Positions 1 to 5,174 of a stretch of DNA of 5,174 nucleotides are shown here, piece after piece. Location: NCBI GenBank assembly GCA_002325825.1, contig DCSW01000071.1, positions 1-5,174 on the forward strand, read 5' to 3'. Numbering within the stretch: the first letter of the stretch is position 1; every line of letters starts with the position of its first letter. The position numbers and the translations under genes are program-made. The DNA is from Collimonas sp. UBA1456 (lineage in GTDB: Bacteria > Pseudomonadota > Gammaproteobacteria > Burkholderiales > Burkholderiaceae_D). Under the pieces are notes generated by a model. The model was not told the origin of the DNA, did not search any database, and saw only the letters and a program-made list of their open reading frames with translations.

Positions 1-96
1 TTTTGAACCAACGGCTCTCATCTTTCAACTCTTTCATCCGCATCACCACCAACGCATCCATGCCACCTTATTTGCTCCGCCACTTGTGGAGTGATA
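1..96 (-). pseudogene. IS3-family transposase OrfA fragment
   Basis: Read on the minus strand from about 96 to the window edge, one frame gives HKWRSK, a stop, then GGMDALVVMRMKELKDESR. In IS3-family OrfA proteins the end of the helix-turn-helix and the start of the leucine-zipper region read roughly KWRSKYGGMDxSxxxRMKELEDENRRLK. The TAA stop stands where the conserved Tyr would be, so a single TAT to TAA change explains it. The fragment covers about 30 residues. It lacks the rest of the helix-turn-helix, and OrfB with its DDE catalytic triad would lie outside the window. It joins directly onto the broken end of metE, so an IS insertion probably truncated metE. The family call rests on this short motif. 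Whether the element is complete beyond position 1 cannot be seen. Confidence 0.6.
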
Positions 97-426
97 GTTG
101 GCATCGAACTATTTAGTCATTTCGCCCACGGCCACGCGCCACGCGGAAGTAGTTGTTGAGAATATTGCTGTGGAAATCGCGTACGCGCGGCGGCAGATTA
201 CCCAGAGTAAAGCTCATGCCTAGTATCTGGTCGTAGAGAACGCAAAATCGCCGACGGGAACTAGGTCGAATCCAGCCTGATAGTCACAGTGACGCTTGCG
301 TAGCTGGACGCCGAGATCTTTAAACGCATCGCGCGAGGATTCGCTTTTCCAGTAGGACTCTAGCACGAATTTCAATTCACGCTTGGCGCCAATCCGAGGA
401 AAATCTAGATTGTGGATGGTGGCCAT
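97..426 (-). pseudogene. metE: metE 5' fragment (cobalamin-independent methionine synthase), broken
   Basis: MetE transfers a methyl group from 5-methyltetrahydropteroyl-triglutamate to homocysteine, the last step of methionine synthesis. The start ATG (424-426) opens MATIHNLDFPRIGAKRELK, then LESYWK and VGDFAF, all typical of the MetE N-terminus. At about 235-239 (minus strand TTCTCTACG) two extra bases shift the frame. After the shift the protein continues YDQILGMSFTLGNLPPRVRD and NYFRVARGRG, again MetE-like. A further segment is lost, followed by GEMTK, a TAG in place of the conserved Trp, and FDANYH. Homology ends near 97 against an IS3 fragment. Only about 110 of the usual 750 or so residues remain, and the C-terminal zinc-binding catalytic domain is absent, so no activity is possible. 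It is divergent from metR, its usual activator. Confidence 0.88.
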
Positions 427-531
427 GATCTATCGGCCCCCAATAATGGATAATAAGTGGATGGTAAGGACTAAATTTAATTAAATATAATAATATTACG
501 TTCAGTAATATATAAATTTATCTCATCTAAA
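427..531. promoter_or_regulatory. relic metE-metR divergent intergenic control region
   Basis: This spacer of about 105 bp lies between the divergent metE and metR remnants and is strikingly A+T-rich, with runs such as ctaaatttaattaaatataa, unlike the more G+C-rich coding remnants on either side. In bacteria with this arrangement MetR binds here at sites of the form TGAA-N5-TTCA. A TTCA half-site is visible at 501-504, but the partner half at 492-495 reads aata, so the operator looks degraded. I see no convincing -35/-10 pair and no good Shine-Dalgarno sequence before the metE start. The regulatory role is inferred from gene order. Confidence 0.4.
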
Positions 532-1262
532 ATATTAGAACGTATCTATCTGGCATTGATCCAAGCAGTAAAAAAGCAAGGCTCTCTGACGGCAGCCGCA
601 AACGTTCTGTGCGTGACGCAATCGGGGCTGGCGGAGGAGCGGCTGCACCAATTTGCACAAGGCGAGCGTGGTACGCTGCGTATTAGCATGGAGTGCCATC
701 CCTGTTATCATGCAGACGTCAAACAGATCCAATGTGGCGACATCGGTGCGCTGTGCGGCTGTGAGGCCGATTTTCTGGTCACGCCGGACCCGCTGTATAA
801 AACAGGCTTGAAATTCATACCAGTGTTCGATTATGAGCAAATGTTGGTGTTTTACGCGCGATCACTTTCTTGCGACAGTCAAATACATCAAACCGCAGCA
901 GCTCATGAGTGAAGTTCTGATCACTCACCCATCAGATTGCTACGGATCGATCGGATATTTACAATTAATTCTTGATGCCTGCAGGGGTGGCGTCCAAACG
1001 TCACAAGACAATTGAGGCCACCGACATCATGCCGATACAGCTGGTCACTAGTGTCCGTGGCATGGTGGCGTTGCTACACTGGCTGGTAGGGGAATACCGT
1101 AACAAGGCCGATGTTATCCCGATGCGTTTATGAATTGGTGGCATTGCCAAACAAATTTTTCTGGGCGCATGCAAGATAGATTCGGAAATTGATTACCTTC
1201 AGGCCCTCATTGAACTCGCCAGAAAACTGGCCGTCACCCTCAGTATGGAAAATTTCTCATGA
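532..1262 (+). pseudogene. metR: metR pseudogene (LysR-type activator of methionine genes)
   Basis: MetR is a LysR-type regulator that uses homocysteine as co-inducer and activates metE and other methionine genes. The translation from 532 reads ILERIYLALIQAVKKQGSLT, a MetR helix-turn-helix start in which ATG has become ATA. TQSGL (to about 630) then jumps to AEERLHQFAQGERGTLRI, losing roughly 50 residues. MECHPCY jumps to DVKQIQCGDIGALCG, losing about 20 more. LVTPDPLY and FDYEQMLV follow. Near 855 the frame shifts to DHFLATVKYIKPQQLMSEVL, and near 940 to a third frame with PAGVASKRHKTIEATDI, GIAKQIFLG and EIDYLQALIELARKL. In-frame stops sit at 966-968 and 1131-1133. The original stop TGA (1260-1262) overlaps the queH start. 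Lost start, two deletions, two frameshifts and two stops make it non-functional. Confidence 0.9.
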
Positions 1263-1930
1263 CATCTTCTTTCGAACGTAAGCCGATTGCTTTCCCCGAG
1301 GGTCACAGCAAAGTGTTGCTGCACTCGTGCTGTGCCCCTTGCTCCGGCGAAGTGATGGAGGCGATGCAAGCATCCGGAATCGATTTCACGATATTTTTTT
1401 ACAATCCGAACATTCATCCGCAGACAGAATACGAACTGCGCAAGAACGAGAATATCCGTTTTGCCGAGCAGTTCGGCATTCCTTTCATCGACGCCGACTA
1501 CGATCGTGATAACTGGTTTGCACGTGCAAAAGGCATGGAGAATGAGCCTGAACGGGGTATCCGTTGTACCATGTGCTTCGACATGCGTTTCCAGCGCACG
1601 GCACTATACGCCCACGAGCACGGTTTTCCAGTAATCACCAGTTCTCTCGGCATATCGCGCTGGAAGAACATGCAGCAAATTAATGACAGCGGTAAACTGG
1701 CTGCGTTGCATTATCCTGACATGATTTACTGGGACTACAACTGGCGCAAAGGCGGCGGCTCAGCGCGAATGATTGAAATCAGCAAGCGCGAAAATTTCTA
1801 TCAGCAGGAATACTGTGGTTGCGTCTATTCCTTGCGCGATACCAACCAGCACCGGGTAGGAAGCGGCCGCGAACGTATCCAGCTTGGCGTTAAATTTTAC
1901 GGTGAAGAAGATGCTGCCGGCGAAGCGTAA
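1259..1930 (+). CDS. queH: Epoxyqueuosine reductase QueH (intact)
   Basis: QueH (formerly DUF208) reduces epoxyqueuosine to queuosine in the wobble position of tRNAs with GUN anticodons, the last step of Q synthesis in the cytoplasm. It is a non-homologous replacement for the cobalamin-dependent QueG. The 223-residue protein is complete and uninterrupted. The family cysteine motifs are all present: HSCCAPCSG (Cys24, Cys25, Cys28), RCTMCFDMRF (Cys103, Cys106, with Asp108 beside them) and YCGCVYS (Cys186, Cys188). Family structures show an Fe-S cluster with an extra iron site; I do not assign each ligand. FFYNPNIHP, YELRKNENIRFAE and SSLGISRWKNMQQI are also typical. Length is at the upper end for the family. 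ATG 1259 is chosen because it overlaps the metR stop (ATGA) and has GGAAAA (1247-1252) about 6 bp upstream. It is the only healthy gene in the window. Confidence 0.95.
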   Translation: MTSSFERKPIAFPEGHSKVLLHSCCAPCSGEVMEAMQASGIDFTIFFYNPNIHPQTEYELRKNENIRFAEQFGIPFIDADYDRDNWFARAKGMENEPERGIRCTMCFDMRFQRTALYAHEHGFPVITSSLGISRWKNMQQINDSGKLAALHYPDMIYWDYNWRKGGGSARMIEISKRENFYQQEYCGCVYSLRDTNQHRVGSGRERIQLGVKFYGEEDAAGEA

Positions 1931-2415
1931 GCGAAGGTCTACAGACCATCAAGGTTCATCAAGTCAGACACCATGCCGATGTCGCCTACATGATTGCGCA
2001 CCGCATCAACAATCTCCTCACTGGTACGCTCTTCTGGCGTCAACCGAAATAGCCGGATGGTCCGCGAAGAAACCGCTTGGAATTTGCCGCAGGCGCTCGC
2101 TCAAGGTCGAGATATTGCACAGCAAGCGAACGATCCCTTTGAACCCGCTGGCATAGTCGCCGAGTCCGCCTCGCAGGCATTTCGTCTGCTGTAGCACCAA
2201 GCTGGCATTGTGCAGCAATGTGCGTCCGACAGGCGTCATCTGTACGCTGCACCGATCACGCACGACAGGAGTGAGACGCCAAGGACTTCTTCCATGCCGC
2301 GGATGCGCCCGCCGGCCCATGCCAGTGTCGTGTGGACAAATTCGGCACCGTCCGTGATAGTACCCGCCTCATGGACGCTCAAGAGTAGTCGAAGATCGGT
2401 CAGGTCGAAATACAT
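1927..2415 (-). pseudogene. LysR-family transcriptional regulator pseudogene
   Basis: From ATG 2413-2415 the minus strand reads MYFDLTDLRLLLSVHEAGTI, then RIRGMEEVLGVSLL, a LysR-type winged helix-turn-helix. The frame shifts near 2270 to VGRTLLHNASLVLQQTKCL and GDYASGFKGIVRLLCN, the linker helix and start of the effector domain, then FFADHPAISVD. It shifts again near 2040 to EERTSEEIVDAVRNH and GDIGMVSDLMNLDGL, followed by TAG (1939-1941) where LysR proteins usually continue with a hydrophobic TF(A/V) strand. Homology ends at about 1927, overlapping the stop codon of the convergent queH. About 160 of the usual 300 residues remain, so most of the effector domain is lost. It is divergent from a TSUP permease remnant, a likely former target. 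The ligand is unknown. Confidence 0.85.
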
Positions 2416-2532
2416 ATGTTGAAGCGTAGCACATTCGGACTTAGGAAGAACTTGAAGCATTGTACGCAAATACCGGATTTTCAAGTTGGCTGTTCTTTAT
2501 CAGAATAGAGTCTCTGACTTCGATTGCATGCC

Positions 2533-2750
2533 ATGCTAGCTACCGTAACCCTGCCCCAAGCACAACATTACCGCTGTTGATCGCGCTCGTGTTCGTGCTT
2601 GCCAACACCATTAAATGTACGGTCGACCTTGGGCTACCGACCATTTCATCGCCTTGCTGGCACTGATGCCGACACCGGTGGAGGTTGTAGCGTTAATGAT
2701 CATTCCTTCACTCGTCACAAATGTCTGAAAACTCAGGTCGTGAAGTGGCC
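2533..2750 (+). pseudogene. TSUP (TauE/SafE, DUF81) permease fragment
   Basis: TSUP proteins are membrane transporters for sulfonates, sulfite and other organic anions. After a possible start at 2533 the frame shifts, and STTLPLLIALVFVLANTIKC and VDLGLPTIS follow. This fits the first helix and the loop motif GTVKGxxGxGLPTI of the family, with conserved Gly residues replaced by Asn, Cys and Asp. A frameshift near 2645 leads to ALLALMPTPVEVVALMIIPS and LVTNV, then TGA where the family has Trp (VTNxWQ). Homology fades by about 2750, so only some 70 of about 250 residues survive. It stands divergent to the LysR remnant, a common regulator-transporter pairing. The substrate cannot be told. Confidence 0.68.
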
Positions 2751-2779
2751 TGCGGGGGGGGGAGCTGGGCCGTGGTGTC

Positions 2780-3105
2780 CTTGAATGCGGCGTTGGGCTG
2801 GATTGTCTGGAGTATCGGCCTGAGGCTGCTCGAAAGAGCAGACATTGATTTGCTTTATGGAAGTACCGTCAACAATAATCTCGCCGTATACCATGTGTCA
2901 GCTCAGGCTGACGTTCGAATTATAGAAACCCATCGTTGTTTATGAAATGACCCGCACATCAATTTCTTGGGCGCCAGGGGCATTGGTGAAATCGGTACTA
3001 GCGGAGTGGCTGCAGTCATTACGAACACAGTATATCACGCAACCGGAACTCGGGTACGATCGCTACCGATCGCTACCGATCACTCTCGATAAAATACTTG
3101 GATAA
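2780..3105 (+). pseudogene. C-terminal remnant of molybdopterin-binding xanthine dehydrogenase-family subunit
   Basis: The large subunits of molybdenum hydroxylases (xanthine dehydrogenase, PaoC-type aldehyde oxidases) bind the molybdenum cofactor and oxidise aldehydes or purines. The recognisable tail reads GWIVWSIGLRLLERADID, VNNNLAVYHVSAQADVR, a TGA stop (2943-2945), then NDPHINFLGARGIGEIGTSG and VAAVITNTVYHATGTRVR. The G(A/E)(K/R)G(I/V)GE motif contains the glutamate that in this family acts as the catalytic base beside the molybdenum. The end is broken by a tandem copy of CGCTACCGAT (3061-3080). With one copy removed the frame reads RSLPITLDKILG and stops at 3103-3105, exactly as expected. 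About 105 of some 730 residues remain. The small Fe-S and FAD subunits are not in the window. Confidence 0.85.
3061..3080 (+). repeat. perfect 10-bp tandem duplication causing a frameshift
   Basis: CGCTACCGAT occurs twice in a row (3061-3070 and 3071-3080). The first copy follows gggtacgat, so CGAT is shared at each boundary. Because 10 is not a multiple of 3 it disrupts the last codons of the xanthine dehydrogenase-family remnant. Removing one copy restores the expected C-terminus and stop codon. This is best read as a replication-slippage duplication in a gene no longer under selection. Confidence 0.9.
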
Positions 3106-3225
3106 GTAGCAACGTTTACCACGATACCATGATACCACGTTGGCGCCGCTGCAACAGGCGAGCTTGACTATCGAGGTGTGCAGGTTCCTTGCCTTATTGT
3201 AGTACGGCGACCTAAACCGCATGCT

Positions 3226-3655
3226 TTTTTTATTCAGGCAACGTACGTGTTGATCCTGCCTGCCTTGCGGGAATTTTTCTGGCTTCGCCGACATCGCTGG
3301 ATTCATCAAACAAGCCGCCCTTAGCTTAAATGAAAACCTCTAGCTGATTGAGCGTCGGCATATCCAGATACGCCAAGACGTTACGTAAATGCTGCTGCGC
3401 CATCGAAGTGCATACAGCATCGAAGAAGAAGCCCAACACACTAGTGGGCTTGTCTGCCGAGGCATTTTTGCCATAAGGCCGCGAGGCATGATCGATCGCA
3501 TTCTTGGGAACGCCGAGGATCGAGCGATTACGTCAAACGTTTTGTGGAGCGGCATTCCAGCTGCAGCAGTCAACCGAATTAACCTGAATCAGGCCTGCAC
3601 TGCCAAGGCGGGTAGACCAGCACACCGCACCAAATCCTGCCATTCGAGCGAGTAA
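3226..3655 (-). pseudogene. NAD(P)H-dependent FMN reductase-family pseudogene
   Basis: The family comprises soluble flavodoxin-fold enzymes that reduce FMN, quinones, azo compounds or chromate with NAD(P)H. On the minus strand NRSILGVPKNAIDHASRPYG (from about 3530) matches the family motif YNxSIPGVLKNAIDWxSRP, with Trp changed to His. SMAQQHLRNVLAYLDMPTLN and LEVFI follow, then a TAA, AKGGLFDE and, after a frameshift near 3280, EKFPQGRQDQHV, the usual C-terminal helix, ending near 3226. The glycine-rich stretch between the motifs is degraded to GFFFDAV. The N-terminal part (3535-3655) is scrambled: fragments such as MPLHKTFDV recall the xMPLYN motif, but the flavin phosphate-binding GSLR loop is not convincingly visible. 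At least one stop and one or more frameshifts make it inactive. It converges on the xanthine dehydrogenase remnant. Confidence 0.8.
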
Positions 3656-3712
3656 TTGGCGGAATGCTAAATCATCCAGAAATGGAATAAAGCAAATGTA
3701 TTGCCCAACAAA

Positions 3713-4038
3713 TCATACTGAATGCATCAGCAGATAATAACCGTAGCCGTCATAGACCCAGGCGTCGAACGGCTACACCCGCCACCGCTACGCAGCTCAT
3801 CCCAAAATAACAGTGAAATCAGACGCACATGCCATAGCAAATCGGAGATCAGGTCGATGACTTCGGGCTTGGAATACACCACCGCGATATCGCTGTTGAC
3901 ATCCGGCATGCCGATCTTGTTCGGAATCACCAGGTCCAGCATCACATCCAAAAAAATATTCCTGAATTCGCATAGGATCGGCACCGCCAGGTTATTCGCA
4001 AAAAGAGGAAGGCATCTGGATATGCGACACGCGTTCAA
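3713..4038 (-). pseudogene. unrecognised coding-like remnant
   Basis: I do not recognise this sequence. The minus strand from about 4020 reads LDVMLDLVIPNKIGMPDVNS, DIAVVYSKPEVIDLISDLLW, HVRLISLLFWDELRSGG. Its codons favour G or C in third position (GTG, CTG, ATC, GTC), as in the genuine coding remnants nearby, which is why I prefer this strand to the overlapping plus-strand frame. Near 3780 the frame changes and, after a TAG, continues PFDAWVYDGYGYYLLMHSV to a TGA at 3713-3715, an aromatic-rich possible C-terminus. The upstream end has no credible start or ribosome binding site. It may be the 3' part of a degraded gene of unknown function; the length of the intact form is unknown. Confidence 0.4.
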
Positions 4039-4416
4039 TCCAGCGCTAACGACTTATCTGACAGCAATGTCGGCATTTAACTCAACTACGACAAGGTCCC
4101 GACTGGCGCAATGGCATCTTATGAACACAATGAGAATAACGACAATATCTACTTCCTGGGCGGATCCTACGATCTCAGCGGGCTGGTACTGATGGGTTTC
4201 TATATTCATACCAAACTGGTCAGCGTCAACACAGCAGCTGGCATCACCATCAAGGCTGGCTACGGACCTAACCAGGACAGGGGCAACCATAAGGTCAGCT
4301 TCGGCGACAGCCACCTGCTATCGAAGCGAACAATTTTACATCGCGACTTCTGTACCAGGGAAAAATCAAAGCCAACACGACTGACTCATGCGCTCGGTAT
4401 GAGCCATACATTTTAA
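4030..4416 (+). pseudogene. outer-membrane porin C-terminal remnant
   Basis: General porins of this kind form trimeric 16-stranded beta-barrels in the outer membrane. One frame reads from about 4030 through an in-frame TAA (4078-4080) to YDKVPTGAMASYEHNENN, YFLGGSYDLSGLVLMGFYIH, ITIKAGYGPNQDRGNHKV, LLSKRTILHRDF and LGMSHTF. The alternating beta-strand pattern, the loop and strand GxxDRGNxKV, the LSKRTxLYxDF strand and the terminal Phe, which is the signal for the BAM assembly machine, match Burkholderia-type porins. Only about 125 of some 360 residues remain. There is no signal peptide, and residues in the last strands are altered (expected FGYDYxLSKRT reads FGDSHLLSKRT). The upstream boundary is a guess. 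Confidence 0.8.
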
Positions 4417-4646
4417 CCCGGTCTTGCAACCCGGTCCACACTATGTCAATACGATACGGTCTGGATTAGCAGATTTTTCTTCCCATCCGACAAATTCATT
4501 TCTTCTCAAGTAAAATATTTATATAAACAGTGAATTCGTTACATAAGAATACATGTTGACGTACGGTACGCATTAATCTGATGTGCAGTCGGTGCGCTCC
4601 CTAATAATAACTTTACTCAACAAACAAAGACTCTCCGAACGCAATA
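4417..4646. other. A+T-rich spacer without a recognisable gene
   Basis: Between the porin stop and the next start lies about 230 bp without a credible reading frame. AACCCGGTC occurs twice (4415-4423 and 4428-4436), just at and after the porin stop. The middle (about 4490-4550) is A+T-rich. TTGACG at 4556-4561 resembles a -35 box, but no good -10 box stands 16-18 bp downstream, so I do not call a promoter. No stem-loop followed by a T run, as expected for a porin terminator, is visible. Confidence 0.5.
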
Positions 4647-4766
4647 ATGGATAACCTAAAAGCCAATAACCGTATTCATCCTCTAATCGTTACTGCGGTC
4701 GTTGTAGTCATGCTGACCAGCCTGATGGGCAAGGCGGCAATGACTAGCCTGCCAATGCCGAAATGA
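4647..4766 (+). pseudogene. N-terminal fragment of glycine-zipper-type membrane-anchored protein
   Basis: The 39-codon frame MDNLKANNRIHPLIVTAVVV followed by VMLTSLMGKAAMTSLPMPK has a short charged N-terminus, an RIHPL motif and one hydrophobic segment (about residues 13-28). This resembles the start of a Burkholderia protein family with an N-terminal transmembrane anchor, a proline/alanine-rich linker and a C-terminal glycine-zipper domain. Such proteins are normally well over 150 residues; here the stop comes right after the anchor, where IS21-like terminal repeats begin, so the gene was probably cut by an insertion. No clear ribosome binding site precedes the ATG. A genuine small membrane protein is a less likely alternative. 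The family assignment is from memory of the motif and is moderate. Confidence 0.5.
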
Positions 4767-4769
4767 AGA

Positions 4770-4800
4770 TGTACCAAATGACGAGTTAAACGTGTACCAA
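4770..4800. repeat. direct repeats at probable IS21-family end
   Basis: TGTACCAA occurs at 4770-4777 and again at 4793-4800, with TTTAACTC (minus strand) between. IS21-family elements typically carry several short terminal repeats of this kind at each end. The position, downstream of the istB remnant on the same strand, fits the element's istB-side end. The exact terminus and any target duplication cannot be fixed without the other end. Confidence 0.45.
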
Positions 4801-4849
4801 TTCGGATTAACAAATAGAGCTGTTCAGGTCCTAGATTTTTCTACTTTTA

Positions 4850-5174
4850 CTCCACATTGCACTGCGGGTGCAGGATTGAGATGACGGCGCAGGGTAGCGC
4901 AGCCCGTTCTTTCAAGATGTTGTTTTTATTGTTACAGGTTACCCCTCCTTTTTCAGAGGAGATGTTCGATTTGGCATTGCGTTGTTGCTGTTTCTTGCTA
5001 ATAGCAGATCTATACGATTCGCCGTTCATCTCCAGGATGTGGACGTGATGGGTGAGCTGCTCAACCGCTCCGAACCGCGGATATTAGTCCACTCGTCAAT
5101 CGGCAAGTTTGCTGTCACCAGCGTGGCGCCATGTGCATAGCGCCAGCTTAAGATTTAACACAACAACTCCGCAC
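4850..5174 (-). pseudogene. istB: IS21-family istB (ATP-binding transposition helper), degraded 3' part
   Basis: IstB is the AAA+ ATPase that assists the IstA transposase of IS21-type elements. Reading leftward from the window edge, the minus strand gives AELL, Cys, TAA, then ILSWRYAHGATLVTANLPID and EWTNIRGSERL, matching the sensor region of IstB (RYxxGxTLVTSNLPFxEW). After a small frame-changing deletion near 5065-5080, which removes the usual TGALLDR, it continues LTHHVHILEMNGESYRSAI and SKKQQQ, the normal C-terminus of IstB. The frame then runs on without recognisable homology to a stop at 4847-4849. A stop and a frameshift make it dead. The Walker A and B part and istA would lie beyond 5174. 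Confidence 0.85.

Noticed and set aside
441..453. CAATAATGGATAA shared with 4642-4654
   Set aside because: A 13-bp match in A+T-rich DNA can arise by chance in a window of this size, and the flanks do not match.
1936..1947. Palindrome GGTCTacAGACC just after queH as a terminator
   Set aside because: The stem is only 5 bp with a 2-base loop and no T run follows; the bases are also accounted for by the LysR remnant.
3122..3136. gatacca repeated twice, as a possible operator
   Set aside because: The repeat is only 7 bp, lies between two convergent pseudogene ends and has no symmetry or promoter nearby.
3389..3655. 88-codon plus-strand open frame
   Set aside because: It lies opposite the FMN reductase-family remnant, whose minus-strand motifs are clear; the plus-strand protein shows no known features.
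3722..4192. 156-codon plus-strand open frame, the longest after queH
   Set aside because: It overlaps the codon-biased minus-strand remnant and runs out of frame into the porin. Its sequence is rich in Ser, Thr and Arg with no motif, typical of a shadow frame.
4054..4314. 86-codon minus-strand open frame
   Set aside because: It is antisense to the porin remnant, whose beta-strand pattern and terminal Phe identify the coding strand.
4415..4436. AACCCGGTC repeated after the porin, as an attachment site or array
   Set aside because: There are only two 9-bp copies with a 4-bp gap, no third copy and no integrase; it may be chance or a small slippage remnant.
4556..4584. TTGACG as a -35 promoter box before the membrane-anchor fragment
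   Set aside because: No acceptable -10 box is found at 16-18 bp spacing.

Overview
The window looks like a stretch of decaying genome from a host-restricted betaproteobacterium, most likely an endosymbiont related to Burkholderia. This is an inference from family resemblance: the MetE/MetR pair, a trimeric porin C-terminus, a short membrane-anchor protein of a type I associate with Burkholderia, LysR regulators, and IS3- and IS21-type transposase fragments. Most reading frames here are fragments in which one recognisable protein is split over two or three frames, carries internal stops, or has lost internal segments. Only one gene, queH, looks complete and functional.

Left part (1-1262): a fragment of an IS3-family OrfA abuts the truncated 5' end of metE (minus strand). 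metE is divergent from metR (plus strand) across a very A+T-rich spacer of about 105 bp. This is the classical metE/metR arrangement, but both genes are broken.

Middle (1259-1930): queH, the epoxyqueuosine reductase that completes queuosine synthesis on tRNA. It starts with an ATGA overlap on the stop codon of the dead metR. All its cysteine motifs are present.

Right of queH (1927-3655): remnants of a LysR regulator (minus) divergent from a TSUP (TauE/SafE-like) permease (plus). Then come the C-terminal tail of a molybdopterin-binding xanthine dehydrogenase/aldehyde oxidase-type subunit (plus), whose frame is broken by a perfect 10-bp tandem duplication, and a convergent NAD(P)H-dependent FMN reductase-family pseudogene (minus).

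Far right (3713-5174): a coding-like minus-strand remnant I do not recognise, the C-terminal part of a porin (plus), a non-coding A+T-rich spacer, the first 39 codons of a glycine-zipper-type membrane-anchor protein (plus), and the 3' end of an IS21-family element whose degraded istB runs off the window on the minus strand.

Functionally the window tells of loss: the MetE route to methionine and its regulator, a molybdenum hydroxylase, a flavin reductase, a porin and a permease are all gone, while tRNA queuosine modification is kept. I see no new defence, mobile or biosynthetic system, no tRNA or rRNA gene and no CRISPR array.
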